NCBI GenBank assembly: GCA_903813345.2
Contig: CAIIXF020000007.1
Coordinates: 26,707,564-26,771,563, forward strand
Direction of reading: 5' to 3'
DNA from: Owenia fusiformis
Lineage: Eukaryota > Annelida > Polychaeta > Sabellida > Oweniidae
Length of the DNA stretch: 64,000 nt
Both the position numbers and the translations under genes were made by a program. The notes below the pieces were generated by a model, which was not told the origin of the DNA, searched no databases, and saw only the letters and a program-made list of their open reading frames with translations. This document shows positions 34,970 through 47,519 of this stretch, one piece after another (position 1 is the first letter of the stretch; each line of letters opens with the position of its first letter).

Positions 34970-35290
34970 GGTGAAAATTAATTGTACAGAGAAACATTTC
35001 CTATTAAACATCTGTAATTGAATGTTTAGTTGTCTTGAATGTAAAAAACATACAGAGAAACCATTCTAATTGGACATCTATGATTGAATGTAAAAATTAG
35101 CCATACAGAGAAACCTTTCCTACTGAACATGCAATATATTATTGAATGTAATAATTAACCATATAAGGAAACATTTCCTTTTAAACATCTGTTATTGAAT
35201 CTAAATTTATTTTTGTCTTGAATGTAAAAAACATACAGAGAAACCTTTCTTATTGGACAGCTATGGTTGAATGTAAAAATTAAAGACTAT
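34970..35290. repeat. Degenerate minisatellite, ACAGAGAAACNTTTCCTA units
   Basis: Five units of 53-72 bases, each with ATACAGAGAAACCTTTCCTA, AACATCT and ATTGAATGTAA. Two of them carry an extra TTGTCTTGAATGTAAAAAAC insert, so the array alternates long and short units. Confidence 0.75.
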
Positions 35291-35294
35291 TTTT

Positions 35295-36328
35295 GTGTCT
35301 TCTGGAACTGAATTCCTTCAGTCTATAAAAATATCATAAATGAAGGCTGAGTAACCAACAATAGTATTTGTTAGGTTTAACAGGATATGTACAGTATACC
35401 TTATTTAGTGCATATTTATGCCATTTAACATTATCTTCCAAGGAGCATTATGCAAATTAAGACGATTAAGACAATTGCTCATTGTTTTTATTGTTTATGT
35501 GGATCAAAACTGGTCTACAAAAACAATAATTCATGACAAATGTGATCTTTTGGACTTCAATTACAAAGTCTAACTTGAATAATGTTTTAGCACTTAAATA
35601 TAGCAAGAAATGTCACAGTATAATTTTGTTTAGAATACAAACAATTGAAATAAAAAATAACTAACTTATGGCATTGACAGACACGTCCTAACTTCTCTTT
35701 TTACCTAATTTAAATTAGGCCCTTGGTAATTCAATTGCAATCATTTATTTACCATGACAACCTAAACAATAATAATAAAAATGCCAACAAGAATATTTTG
35801 AGAGGGAATGGCTAAGACTAAGTATTCCCACATTTTTAATACTTCAAACATAACAGGTTTAACGAAACACTTAGCTAAATATCGACTGCCACATTTTTTT
35901 TATCTAAGATCCATTTTGCATATCTGAAAAAAAGATGAAATATCCTCAAGGCAAATATCACAAGATGGGCATAGACTTAAAGTACAGTGAGAATCAGAGC
36001 CTAGTAGACGAACCTCTCTTTTAGAGGAGCAAATCAAACTACAATATTAGAAAGGGAATGCTATAAAAAGGAGATAAAATTGATCCATGATATCATAATT
36101 GCCATCATTTATTAAGAACCATGCATAACATGATCACGATCGAGACTTCCGAGATCTGAACTAATTTTCAACTTTATCTCGCATCAGGGCCATTAATACA
36201 AAAACATAGGTTCAATAACCCTAGATTTTTACATTCTGATACTCATCACATCTCTTAATCAAAGGATACGTCTTGAACTTGTCTTTTATAAGAAGGAGAT
36301 GTAATGAGTATCCGAATGAGATTTTACG
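35295..36328. other. No gene seen
   Basis: AT-rich, with no repeat or coding signal that could be supported. Confidence 0.4.
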
Positions 36329-36330
36329 TA

Positions 36331-36687
36331 CAGTGAAACCTCTATACTCAAACACCTCTCACATTTGAGCACCTCTCAATAGGAACACTTTTTCTCAGTC
36401 CCAAATTTATTATCTTTCATTGACTTAAATATTTGTAAAACCTTGAAATGTGAACACCTGCTAATCTGAACACTTTTAGCCAGTCCCAAATTTATTATCT
36501 TTCATTGACTTAAATATTTGTAAAACCTTGAAATGTGAACACCTGCTAATCTGAACACTTTTAGCCAGTCCCAAATTTATTATCTTTCATTGACTTTAAT
36601 ATTTATAAAACCTTGAAATGTGAACACCTGCTAATCTGAACACTTTTGGCCGGTCCCAGAGACATTTGGATTAGACAAGTTTTACTG
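36331..36687. mobile_element. TA-type MITE expanded by an internal tandem repeat
   Basis: CAGTGAAACCTCTATACTC at the left and the inverse of CAGTAAAACTTGTCTAATCC at the right, with TA at 36329-36330 and 36688-36689. The interior is three units of an 85-bp tandem. Confidence 0.8.
36396..36655. repeat. 85-bp tandem repeat inside a MITE
   Basis: The anchor CAGTCCCA starts at 36396, 36481 and 36566, and as CGGTCCCA at 36651, an exact 85-base step. Each unit ends in GAACACCTGCTAATCTGAAC, itself a subterminal word of the TA family. Confidence 0.9.
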
Positions 36688-36758
36688 TACATTTAAACCT
36701 GAGAGATTTCTGTCTGCGATTTACATACTTGCAAATGTCTTCAGTCTGACTATTTACG

Positions 36759-36835
36759 TACCCTTTGCATTCGTTTGACTTCACTTCTTAAAAGAGAGCT
36801 TCGTCTTAGTTTAACTAGACTCTGCACGCAGGGTA
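36759..36835. mobile_element. 77-bp TA-flanked mini-element, inverted copy
   Basis: TACCCTTTGCATTCGTTTGAC to CTCTGCACGCAGGGTA. It is the reverse complement of 19629-19704 in layout, with the CTTCTTAAAAGAGAGCTTCG hairpin inside. Confidence 0.65.
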
Positions 36836-37436
36836 CTATTTATGTTGACTACTGAGAGTGCTAAGTGTGCTTTCATTGCATCTATTTATTATTTGTATCT
36901 ATTATTTAAGAGTTACTATCTATCTATTATTTATGCGCCAAAGCATAAATATTATTTACCTGACAATATATAGGCAATACATGCAAGCTAGAGGATGTTG
37001 GTTATCATGGTATATCATGACACTTTTTAATCAGTGTTAGCTAAGTCTTTGGAAGTTACCGAGCAGTCCAATTTAGATTTTCAGAGACTAAATGCACCAT
37101 TTTGAGCCGAAATAAATGTAACCCAGGATGTAAACGAGATAGTCTCATCAAAAGACTGACTGAATCAAATGGGATTGATAGATTCGATTAATAAGTAGAG
37201 ACATATTTCGGTTATCTTGACTTGTCTTCAGGACATATTCCCAACTAAATATAAAGGCAATATAGGCTCAGTTAAGTCTTATTTCAATCATCTTCCCTGA
37301 CAACTCCCTCTCCCCACCTTCCCAACATACCTAACCTCTACATGGACCTCAGAGGAGCATATAAATGGTAGGTGGAAGTTCAAGACTGCATGCAAGGCTA
37401 GGTTCAGTATGTATTCAACAATAAACTAACATAGTA

Positions 37437-37630
37437 CTGTAAAACCTGTCTTAGTGAACCCCTCACTGTAGTAAACACCAAATGTGTCCAGTGATCACAT
37501 TTTCTTAGCATATTCTCCACTGAGTTCTGTCTCAGTTCTGTATAAAATTGCCTCTCTAACAGTGAACACCAACCTATATTGAACATATTTCTTTGGCTCC
37601 ATAGGTGTTCACTGTAGACATGTTTTACTG
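37437..37630. mobile_element. TA-type MITE
   Basis: CTGTAAAACCTGTCTTAGTG at the left and the inverse of CAGTAAAACATGTCTACAG at the right, flanked by TA. Interior AGTGAACACC words as in 22961-23150. Confidence 0.75.
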
Positions 37631-38260
37631 TACTTTATTCTATTTCAACAAAATGGCTAAAATGAATATAAATGATTCACTTTAAATCTTTATTTCCCAA
37701 TACTGTAATAAACTTACCAAGACAAGACAATGGACTTAAATACCAAAGTGGCAATAAAAAGCAACATATTCTGTATTTTTATGACGTCTTTGACATTTAT
37801 AATACTAGTTTTTATAATGAAAAGATAACATTAATATTAGAAAACTATTTGCATATGTGATGGCTAAATCATTTTCATCAGGTATTTAACAAAATTAATG
37901 ACCTTGCCAGTATTAAAGCAACCAGACCCTGAATCCAAATAAAAATTACTTTGCAGCAGTTGAAAATCTATTGGTACATTGTTAGTCTAGCTATAAGCCA
38001 CTGTGCCCCCCCCCAACACACCTCTTTTTGTGTGGATGGAGAAGATAAAGGGGAGGTCCATAGTCTTGAAGTAAGACTAGTACCTTGTCCCTACTAAGAT
38101 ATTTTCAATATTGCTCAGTGACATTATCGTGAGTCTGTTATTTCATCATTGTACATATTTTCAATGTTATCATCATTGTGAGTCTTTACTTTTGTCATCA
38201 TTTTGAGTCTGTTGTAATTATTGCAAGTTGTTATCTCTGAAGTTTTTCAATGTTAACATC

Positions 38261-38350
38261 ATTATGAGTCAGTTGTCATCATTGTGAGTCAGTTGTCATC
38301 ATTGTGAGTCAGTTGTCATCATTGTGAGTCAGTTGTCATCATTGTGAGTC
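38261..38350. repeat. 20-bp tandem repeat
   Basis: 4.5 units of ATTGTGAGTCAGTTGTCATC. Decayed GTCATCATTGTGAG words continue on both sides from about 38110 to 38470. Confidence 0.9.
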
Positions 38351-38479
38351 TTGTGATAACCATCATCATTGTGATAATTATCATCATCGTTACTGGTGAT
38401 ACTGTTCATCACTAAATTAAAAGCTAATCATCATTGTTACTGTTGTCATCATTTATGTCAATAATCTCATCATTGTTGA

Positions 38480-39378
38480 TGATTTAAACAATGATACTCA
38501 TCAACTCATATATTTCAAGTAATCTGCATAGGGAGCAATTTTCTTTGACATATTGACAAAAATTAAGAGATTACGTCTGATTGTTTTTGTGCCATGATTT
38601 ACAATTGACATGATCTCATTTCCTAGTGGAGATTGAGCAATCCATCTTGTAGAATTGCTCCATCGAAATAAAACAGAATATTAGAAAGTTTTCCACATCT
38701 TATTCTGAAGCAGGCGGCTATGTCTTGACTAAATCATGTTTAAAAACAGAAGTGAAATTCCTGTAAACCTGACCTCTAGGGAACAGGCTGTCAGTTCTCA
38801 TTTGGAAAAATGTCATTGAATATGTCCAAGATCCAGGCAAGGTTGCATATATCATAAATGAGGGAAATTTCAAATGACGAGGAGCGCATGTTCTTTGTGT
38901 TTTCTAAACGTAAAAGTAAGAATACTGCTTTTCATTGCATAAACGTTTTTGTGAGCAAAATAGATTAATAAATAGAATTATTTGGATGGGAAAGTACTCC
39001 TATTAATTCTGTAGAGAGACTTTTACTACTGCTTTGGTGACAGGGACATCGCCTGTATAAAGACCATTACTTAATCGATTCTTCATATTTTACAAAAGGT
39101 AGTTCTATCAGGGATGTAAGTCTCTGGACATATAAGAAAACTCTTTCTGCTTTCTAACTGATGTATTTTTCACATTTCTATTTTTACAGAAAATAAGGTT
39201 GCCATTGATACATAATATTTTATGGTCTGCATTGGACCAACCATTTTAATCATAATTTGGATTAAGTTGGCTGATAATGTCTGATGATGAGATTTATTTT
39301 GAGCTTTTCAGCCTCGGCAGATGATAAACGTCAATGTTGGTTTTATTCATTACAGAGGATAATTCAAACAATAAATTA
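38480..39378. other. No gene seen
   Basis: AT-rich with no supported repeat or exon. Confidence 0.4.
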
Positions 39379-39379
39379 C

Positions 39380-39512
39380 AAGACAAGACAAGGCATAGAC
39401 ATCCCCACCTGTCATTTGTTACAGACACCGAACACTGAATGCTGATTGCCAAACACCATCCACAAAAAGTTTGAGACCATAACAATATGTCACGACTTGA
39501 GGTGGTGACATA
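39380..39512 (+). repeat. TGTTACAGAC repeat family, copy 4
   Basis: GTCATTTGTTACAGACACCG, AACACCATCCACAAAAAGTT, GAGACCATAACAATATGTCA and a GTCACGAC...GGTGGTGAC end hairpin. Confidence 0.7.
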
Positions 39513-39514
39513 TC

Positions 39515-41001
39515 AACTGATTGAATCTAATATTTCAATAGTGATCAATGAATAAATCAATGAACATCACTGTTGTACATATTTAGCTATTATGAGCTGT
39601 GTTCCATTTTGTCAGGTTTCTTGCCATATCCTGCCCATGGTTCACTTTAACTACCTGATTAAAGAGCTGTTCATTTTTTGCCTCGATGATCTATGCAAGG
39701 TTCCCTGTAATTTTTGAGCACCGGGATTTGTCAGGAAATTATTAATAAAGTTCAAGAGGGTTTAATCAACTTGGATTCATCTCTATCTAATCTATTGGCT
39801 CCCATTAGAGTGATCAATGTATGAAGTATAGGAAAATAATTTTATGGATGCTCTCATCACAACGAAGGTTTTCAAGCAGCTGTTTCAAGGGGAATATACC
39901 CAGTCTAACAGTCCATGTTATATAATAAAACTCCTAGAGATTTGGTCTCGATTATGATTTTTGAAATAAACTGTTCTTCAGAATTTAGAAATGTTTAGAG
40001 GCATTTTGGGCAATGTGGCATTTTTGTGAAATTGACTGAAGAATTATGAAACAGGGTCCAAAGTGTTTTTCCAGCAAATCAATTTCTCCCACGATTTCCA
40101 TGATTTATTCATAAAGTCACCCACCCCTGTCAATACCTGGAGTGGGATAAGCTTTGCAGATAAGGATGAAATAATACGTATCAACACTCTCATGTATTCA
40201 CTAGGGTCAGAACAAACTTGCAAATTGGCAGAATTGATTGTATGGAAATAAAACAAGTAGAAATAACCTTTTCAGTACCCTTTTCAGCAGTTTCATTTCA
40301 TTATTTCAAAAATGCCAGGTAAGGTGGGGTTTACATTTAATGCTTTGGCCCAAAAGTTCGCTCTAATACCCCCTCCCAACCCCCCCCCCCCCCCGATATA
40401 AGTATAGTGTCATGTATCGGAAAATTGCTATAATATCAAATCAATCATAAATGGTGATATAAATTATACTTATTGCATCATCAGCATGATATATCAAAAT
40501 AAATGACTTATTTAACAACAGAATAAATAAATATACCAATGTAAGGTTACCACGACATCCCATCCAAAAAAGTTCATTCTTCTTGCAATAATTTCTTCTT
40601 ACAATTCTAAGCAAACTGTCAGAATGATATGTATTTTGTGTCTTTTTCATACAGATTTCATTTTCACGTTATTCCAAAATCTTCTGTTTCTACTGAATTT
40701 GTCAGAAATGAAAAAATGTAAAATTCATATTATACTTTATTCAAGGGATACTTAGTACAGTGATGATGGAGCAATAACTAATAGTAACTCATGTTGTTGT
40801 TTCTGTTGTTTAAAACAAATGTTTGTTGTTTCAGCCAGCAGCAAATCACAAATAAACATAGAATCTATTCTAGAAGCAAGTTGTCTTTTCTATATAATCT
40901 GACTGCCTACATGTATGTAATCAGTCCCCCTAGCCCTGTCTACACAATGTTTTCATCAGTATATGTCAACCATGATGGGTCAGTATTAGTATTAACTTGT
41001 G
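39515..41001. other. No gene seen; C run
   Basis: A poly-C tract lies at about 40375-40394. The open frames on both strands at 40044-40256 overlap each other and show no splice or start context. Confidence 0.35.
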
Positions 41002-41145
41002 TAGGCCCATAGCCAGGTTTTGCCAATGGTGTTCACTTTTCAAAAAATTCCAAGGGGATTCACATTTGACAACTTTGGCCCAAAATCACTTGAGAAGTAC
41101 TCAGAATGGTGAAAACTGCATGATTTTGAAAAAATTTTGCCTCTA
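41002..41145. mobile_element. CAGGCCC-type MITE, right end lost
   Basis: TAGGCCCATAGCCAGG, TTCACATTTGACAACTTTGG and GCATGATTTTGAAAAAATTT in the family order. The expected G-rich right end is missing. Confidence 0.6.
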
Positions 41146-41577
41146 ATGATTATTAACTTTTAACATCTTGGACTTCATAGGTAAGTATTTAGTTGGAGAA
41201 ACTAGAACTCTGTGACTCAAGATATCTAAATATAAATGTGATTATTAGAAGGGGATGAATTACAAAAATAGGTCATATTTTTATTTAGATGATTCAAAAT
41301 TAATTGGGTTATAAGGGAAAAAATTTCAAAAATAGACCATATTATTATATTCTTGTTAAAGAGTCCCGTACCTAATTATGAGAGAATCTGGTCGTATTAA
41401 AACATACTTGTCTCATTCTGTATGTGAGGGATTAACTTCAACGATGATTGAGTGTTTTTCAAACAGCCTTCTTTACCTATTAATTGCAAGGCTTATCGAC
41501 TTTCTTAACATGACATGAACATCAAAGATTATTGGGGGCATGAAGATCTAACAGTTGATAGCAATTTAATAGGTGTA

Positions 41578-42144
41578 CAGCATTCTGAGTGAACGCCTCT
41601 TTTAGTAAACACCTTTCAGGTAAAAATATCTATGTTTAATAGGTGTACAGCATTACTTCTCAAATGAACACCTCTTTAGTGAACACCTTTCTCGTAATAT
41701 ATCTATCTTTAGATAAGGAACACTTCTTGAATAAACACTACTTGAACTGAACATTGCTCTAGAGAGTGAACAAGTCTCTTTCAGAAAACATCTCTTAAGA
41801 AAACAGATCCCTATGAACACCTATCTCAGTGGTCTCCCCAGGATTTTTTCTCAAGTGGGTGCAAAATTCTCATTTTCACAATTCAGACCGAAATTGGTCA
41901 AAATATGCCTATTTTTCTCATTTTCAAGTGGGTGCAAATGAATTTTCAGGTAGGTGCAAGCCTGTTTTCAAAATCTCAGGTGGGTGCTGCGCCCACTTGC
42001 TTTAATGCTGGGGAGATCACTGTATCTTAGTATACTTTGTGAACACCTTCCAAAGTAAAATGCCCGAGTTAGTAAATACATCTCTCAATTGAGTCCGATA
42101 AGGTGTTCCATTTCTAGAGGCATTCCACTTAACAGGTTTCACTG
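41578..42144. mobile_element. TA-type element containing a nested MITE
   Basis: CAGCATTCTGAGTGAACGCC at the left is degenerate; the right end is the clean inverse of CAGTGAAACCTGTTAAGTGG. A duplicated block (AATAGGTGTACAGCATT at 41569 and 41639) shows internal rearrangement. A complete 5-bp-TSD element sits inside at 41827-42022. Confidence 0.6.
41827..42022 (+). mobile_element. CAGTGATCTCCCCAG MITE, complete, 5-bp TSD
   Basis: CAGTGGTCTCCCCAGG to CTGGGGAGATCACTG, flanked by a perfect TATCT duplication (41822-41826 and 42023-42027). The same family as 13898-14101, with an 18-base internal difference. Confidence 0.9.
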
Positions 42145-42146
42145 TA

Positions 42147-42212
42147 CCATGTTCTCTCTAATAGACGCACATACTCAAATAAAGGCACGCCTTACTATTA
42201 GAGAGAATATGG
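42147..42212. mobile_element. 66-bp palindromic TA mini-element
   Basis: CCATGTTCTCTCTAATAGACG pairs with CTATTAGAGAGAATATGG. TA lies at both sides, and the left TA (42145-42146) is also the right TA of the element at 41578-42144, so the two abut. Confidence 0.65.
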
Positions 42213-43032
42213 TATTTTGTTTTCTTATAAATAAATTTAACATTAGGCGAGACACTACAAATGAAGAAGTTGACATTACTAACAGCATGAATGTAAAACT
42301 AATTGCTTGGTAACGAAACAGGACTTTGAAATATTGAAGTTAGTCATGGCATAATTAAATAAAGATTCATCTTTGCAATCTTAGCAATTTAGTTGACCTT
42401 ATCCAACATTTTATGACTAACAGTCATATTCTTTTTCACAATGAAAAATGCATCTATGGTGATATGATTTATTTTTCATTTTTGTCACGTAAAAAAGAGA
42501 AAAGATTCGAACAATATAAACAGTAACACTGTTGAAAAGTGTGAAATAACAGATAAATATGAGATATACTGTAGTGTCTAAATAGAGGTATGGGTCAAAA
42601 ACGGTAAATTTCAAACAATGAAGCTTCACATCAATGTCCTTGAAGTCAATATGACATTACTTCACAGGATTGCAAACATCAAGTATAATTCCTTTTAGCC
42701 TTGATTGATCAAGGGACCGTGCTTCGGCATTAATCGAAAATAAAACGTGAATTGCTAAAGCAGAATGATGTTTCATACAATAAAAACCCAAGTATTTCCA
42801 GGGAGGAGGAGGTTACAATACAAGAGCATGTTCCGTTTAAGGTGCAATCAGATTTTTTATTGTCAAGTAAATTAACTTTGAAGAGCCTTTTCTGATCTAA
42901 CGCCTTTTGATGTATGACACTCAATTGTTCCAGTATAGACATTCTAAGGATGCAATTGAAAATCTCCATGATAAATGTGAATTAGGGATGAACCATACGC
43001 CTAGTTGAGCATATCAACGCATTTCATAATGT

Positions 43033-43151
43033 CACTGGTCAGTATCAAGCGAAGGTAACGACCGTAACAATTGTCAATTTCAGTATTTTTACCATCCGCC
43101 ATCTTAGATTCGAAGGTTACGGCTGTCACCTTCACTTGTTACTGACCAGTG
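43033..43151. mobile_element. CACTGGTCAGTA MITE with 5-bp TSD
   Basis: The left half CACTGGTCAGTATCAAGCGA and its continuation GGTAAC pair with the right half ending TACTGACCAGTG. It is flanked by a perfect 5-bp duplication AATGT (43028-43032 and 43152-43156). It contains CCGCCATCTTAG, the inverse of an AAGATGGCGG (YY1-like) word. Confidence 0.9.
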
Positions 43152-43159
43152 AATGTGAT

Positions 43160-44760
43160 GTCACAAAAGAGAACTACTCATACCAGTGGTTAAGAAGACG
43201 TCATGCATTCAAGAGCTCTCCAATCATCCAAGAACCTTTCAAGAATTCGTAAAACAAATTTGAGTTTTAATTTTTAAATCTCTGCAGTCTAAGTACATGT
43301 AAGAGAAGGGGCACTGAGGCAACTTAACTTTTCCATCAATAATACAACGACTCCCTCCTGCCACATTAAAAAAGATAATTGATATGCACAAGTGACTTTG
43401 AATCATGTTAAGTCATCAATTAGTTGGTTCTAAGACTGATGATGTTATTACATGAGAATATTAATCTTCTTACATTGCATGTTAATCTTTAGTAAAATGA
43501 CAATTTCTGTGTTCAAGAGATTGATGACATTTGAGGTTTTTCATCTTAGTTTTAAATGTCTTGTCTTTTGAAGAATGATCACTTGGAATCTCTATAATAC
43601 ATCCGTATTCTCACCAAAGACCACATCCTTCTTACAGCGCATATTTGACTTTTATGAATGCGGTCAAATGCCGTAACTTACCTAAATCAATTTGAGAGCA
43701 TCAGAATGACCTGAACAGCCCTGCAAACTACCAATCCTGGGTCCAGTACTGAATTTTCCCAAGATTTTTATTATTTACATACAAAACCTAAATTTATGAT
43801 TTCATATTTGACAGAGAATACAAAATCATGTGGGCTGTAGAATATTTCTAAAGTTGTGATGATGACTAACACAATACTGCACATATTGTTTTTTTTCACT
43901 TTTATCTAGTCAATTTCAGCTTAATCATTACATATGCAGCCTTTTGAATCTTGCAATATTTCACATATTTTCATGTTTATTTCGGGGGTGTACAGTGTGA
44001 TCTTGGGTAAAGGTAGGCTAAGCCAAGTAAAGTGAATAACTCCAAATGTAACTCAAAGCTTTGCATTGTTGACATTACCAACATATACACTCCAAAATAA
44101 TCACTATCATGCCCACCTTAAAAAATATCAGAATTTTGTGTCTTTTTATCCAATTTTCATCCGAATATGATGATTGCCGTTTTGAGCTCACTAAAAATAG
44201 GCACCCAAACAAATTCTTTGACATTTATCATTAATATCATTTTATTCTTCAATTATTTTTCCCTTTTACAAATGAAGCATTTAATACTCAAATAACAAGG
44301 ATACAAATTTGATTGGTATCCAACTAACTATTACATATTCAAGAAACTGTAATATTGATATCCAACTAAAATGGCAGCACATAACAAACAACAGAGTTGA
44401 ACAATCCCTAATTCTCAATTACAAATGTAATTGTCCCATTCTGAGATCGAAAAAACGATCCCTGATATTAGTATCAAATTATACTTTTCAAAGTAAACCA
44501 TCTGGACAAAGCATTTTTATATCAAACCAATTTCATTTCAGGAGGAATTTGAATTCAGTAATTGGAGTCTAATCCTGTTCTAAGAATATCTCTTCTGTCA
44601 CCTTAGGTGGTTACCCTTTTCAAGACTGTGGTTTGATTCCCCTTCTCTGTTAGAGACTCAGCTTCATCTAGAGTAAATTTCTAGGCTCTGTGCTTCAGGG
44701 TTTCCATTTCTCTTTTGAACTCAAATGAGTATATTAATGCATTTTAGAATATTTACTTGC
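43160..44760. other. No gene seen
   Basis: A minus-strand donor-like TTTAGGTAAGTTACGG near 43672-43682 has an acceptor-like CAG 39 bases upstream, but all frames of that segment contain or end in stops. Otherwise AT-rich and featureless. Confidence 0.35.
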
Positions 44761-44764
44761 ATGT

Positions 44765-44935
44765 CAGTGATCTTCCCAGCATTAAAGCAAGTAGGCGCAG
44801 CACCCAACTGAGATTTTGAAAATAAGCTTGCACCTACTTGAAAATCCATTTGCACCCACTCGAAAATGAGAATATCATGCAAAATGGGCATATTTGGTCT
44901 GAATTCTGAAAATGAGAATTTTGCACCTACTACTA
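44765..44935 (-). mobile_element. CAGTGATCTCCCCAG MITE, inverted, far end lost
   Basis: CAGTGATCTTCCCAGCATTAA at the left, then the family interior read in reverse (AAGCTTGCACCTACTTGAAAA, TTTGCACCCACT, GAGAATTTTGCACC). The other terminus is missing. Confidence 0.7.
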
Positions 44936-44939
44936 CACC

Positions 44940-46221
44940 TATGAGATTTTAGGGATTAGACTAGATACACTAAGGTTTGATTCAAGACTTAAGTGGAATA
45001 TCAATGAGGTATTATCACTCCACATGGAGACAGCGGGTTCAACAAATAAATTGAGGTTTAAAGCAGTCACACTTTGCAAAGAAATAGCCTGATTTAAGAA
45101 ATTGATTATTCAACAAGCTGTAATTGCTTCTGACCACATCTATACCAATGTGGCTCCCTGGAGCATGTTTCGCTTTATTCATTAATACACTGGATGCTCT
45201 GGTACTACTTAAGGGATTAAATACCAATCCTATTGTTTCGAGTCTCATTTACTAGTTATTACAAATATCATTACATTTCATCTAGTAATAAATTGGTTCT
45301 AAATTCATAGTAAATTGGTTCTAAATTCTGGACGAGAATTCATGTTGCACCAGTTGCCACAAACTAAGTTATAGCAACATTATATTCTCAGTTCAATTAA
45401 AAATTTGAATATGGTTCTGGCTATATTCTAATAGGTTCTAATTCCAATGTGATTCAATTTAATTTAAATAAATTCAGAGAATCAAAATTGAGCCAGAATG
45501 CACATAAATCAGACATCTGCCTCTGAAGTCCTACCTGTGGGACTAATAAATAACAATAAAGCATCCCAAGGCAATTGTTTTATATTATGCACTATATCAC
45601 AGCAATTGCAGTGGTTTATAGCCAAATATAATACAGAATTCTCTATTCATTTGAAAATGTGGCAAAATTGATTAAAGGGTTGTATCAAGTAAAATTTGGC
45701 AATATTGATTAAGGGGTTGTATGTAACATGTGACAAAATAAATTAGGGGATTCTATCAAGTTATTATTATCATGAGACTTCAGAGTATAAACAAGGATAT
45801 ATGCACGTAGAGAAAGTCACACTCTCTCTCTATTCTGCCATATATAAAAAATATGGTATAATTGAGAGGGGAATGATTAATACTCCCCGTGGGTATATGT
45901 AAGTATAGACCTTGAATTATTTTATGCCATCAATTAAGTTGGTTCTAAGACTTTGGATTTTCATCATATTAATCTTCATTAATCCCCTCTAATCTCTATA
46001 AAGATGATGATAAAGTCTATAGGGGAATGAGAATAATGTTTTCTGATCTGAATGTCAAATATTCCGTGTGATGTAAAGATGAGTCATCCTTCAAAATACC
46101 ATTACAATCTCTCTGTAGACTCTCTTTATGACCCCTTAAAAGCATATATTCCTTCCCTTCAAAAAATTAAGATCCAAAATTTGTTCTTCAAAATACACTA
46201 AGTTATCCCCATTAATCCCTA
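44940..46221. other. No gene seen
   Basis: AT-rich sequence with local duplications such as TAAATTGGTTCTAAATTC (45290-45325) and GATTAAGGGGTTGTAT-like words near 45670-45720. Confidence 0.35.
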
Positions 46222-46226
46222 AGAAT

Positions 46227-46393
46227 CGGGGGTTTCACTAGAATTTCTCACAACAGGCTAAATAAATGAAAAAACAGGCAAAATTAATGCCGAATTTAAC
46301 ATGGAAAAGTTTAAAAGTCCCTAAAAACAACAGGCGATTTTGTGAAAACAATCGGTGAAAATCGCCTGTTGCCTGCTGCAAATGAAACCTCTG
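46227..46393. mobile_element. GGGGTTTCACT MITE with 5-bp TSD
   Basis: CGGGGGTTTCACTAG at the left and the inverse of CAGAGGTTTCATTTG at the right, flanked by a perfect 5-bp duplication AGAAT (46222-46226 and 46394-46398). The interior has ACAACAGGC words mirrored by GCCTGTTGCCTG. Confidence 0.8.
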
Positions 46394-47095
46394 AGAATGT
46401 ATATAATAGCCACTTCCTATGACCCCTTAAAGATAATAAAAAACATTGTTCTTAAAAATATGCTACCTCTCCCCCCCATCATCCCCAAGAAACAATAGAT
46501 ACTCAACATTCAAGGAAAGACTGACAATGCAAAAAGATACAGTAAATGTATATCCTGAAAAAAGTAACTTAGTTTCCCATATAATTTGACTGCAATCGCT
46601 AACAAAATTGAGATCTAGATTTGCATAATTACTTGACACAGACATTACATATTGGAAAAATTACCCGTCAGCTTGGGATAAAACTAGAGCCATTGTTAAC
46701 AGCTTGGCACTTCTGTCTCTCAAAATGTCATATTAAGCAGGCTGATATGTTTTTATCGAATATTTATGGAAAGTGATGAGTTTTACTCCACCCTTTATCT
46801 AGATTTCCTCGAATTCCTATGGACTTTATCAGTTTCTGAGTTGGGGTCTCTGGGAGTCCAAGAATTGTTATACCTTTTGTTTTGATGGGTCTTATCCTAG
46901 AGAGACAAGGAACAGAATGTGGAAGTTATGAATTCTACCTTGTAAAAAGAGACGGTGCAATAAACCATCAATATTTCTAACACCTTTATACCCAATGTTT
47001 TGGACTCTTGATGCATATCCTTATCTAACAGATTCTCTTTGTTGGGAAAGTCATAAGTAAACTAATAACTAAAATAAAGGAACATTGTCCATATG

Positions 47096-47325
47096 CAGGC
47101 CTCCTAGACTTCCAAGAACGCGAACGTCAGTTCTGACATCGCGAACTATGTTCCTTGATCTTGGATCTTTGTGCGCGAGTGAAGAAATTGGTTTGGGGAC
47201 AACGAAATGGTGGTGCGTGGTTAAAGATTTTGCGTTCGCGATGTGAGAATGGTGGTTCGAGTGCAAGGAACGTAGTTCGCGATGTCAGAACTGACATTCG
47301 CGTTGCTGGAAGTCTAGGAGGCCTC
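47096..47325. mobile_element. CAGGCCTCCTAGACTTCC MITE, ~65-bp TIRs, 5-bp TSD
   Basis: The left CAGGCCTCCTAGACTTCCAA and the inverse right end agree over about 65 bases with few mismatches, through CAGTTCTGACATCGCGAACT. A perfect 5-bp duplication ATATG flanks it (47091-47095 and 47326-47330). CGCGAAC words repeat four times. The minus-strand frames here come from the repeats. Confidence 0.9.
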
Positions 47326-47451
47326 ATATGGTGACAGCGGATGTCTGGTCAATAATATACTGAAGCAAGCTAAAAGTAAAATATATGTATAATTTCAAAC
47401 CCCTTTCTTTATTCAACAAACTCCTTCCTTTTTGGGCAAATCATCCAAATG

Positions 47452-47519
47452 CAGGGCTCCAGAATCTTCAACTATGTTCCTTCTTCCAAGAAGGACAAGT
47501 TACGAGTTCTGGAGGCCTG
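47452..47519. mobile_element. 68-bp mini-element related to CAGGCCTCC family
   Basis: CAGGGCTCCAGAATCTTCAA to GAGTTCTGGAGGCCTG. The symmetry extends into the flanks (TCCAAA and TTTGGA). The interior ACTATGTTCCTT matches the nearby 47096-47325 element. Confidence 0.55.

Noticed and set aside
28721-38350. CRISPR-like short direct repeats (GTGAGGCAATAG, ATTGTGAGTCAGTTGTCATC)
   Set aside because: The repeats are head-to-tail without unique spacers in a eukaryotic context; they are ordinary minisatellites.
43675-43720. Minus-strand exon with a TTTAGGTAAGTTACGG donor and a TTTGCAG acceptor
   Set aside because: The 39-base segment contains a stop in every frame, or ends in one.
44600-44660. GGTTTGATTCC B-box-like word
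   Set aside because: No stems of a tRNA cloverleaf can be drawn around it.
47069-47327. Minus-strand frames rich in His, Pro and Arg
   Set aside because: They are readings of the CGCGAAC-repeat MITE 47096-47325.
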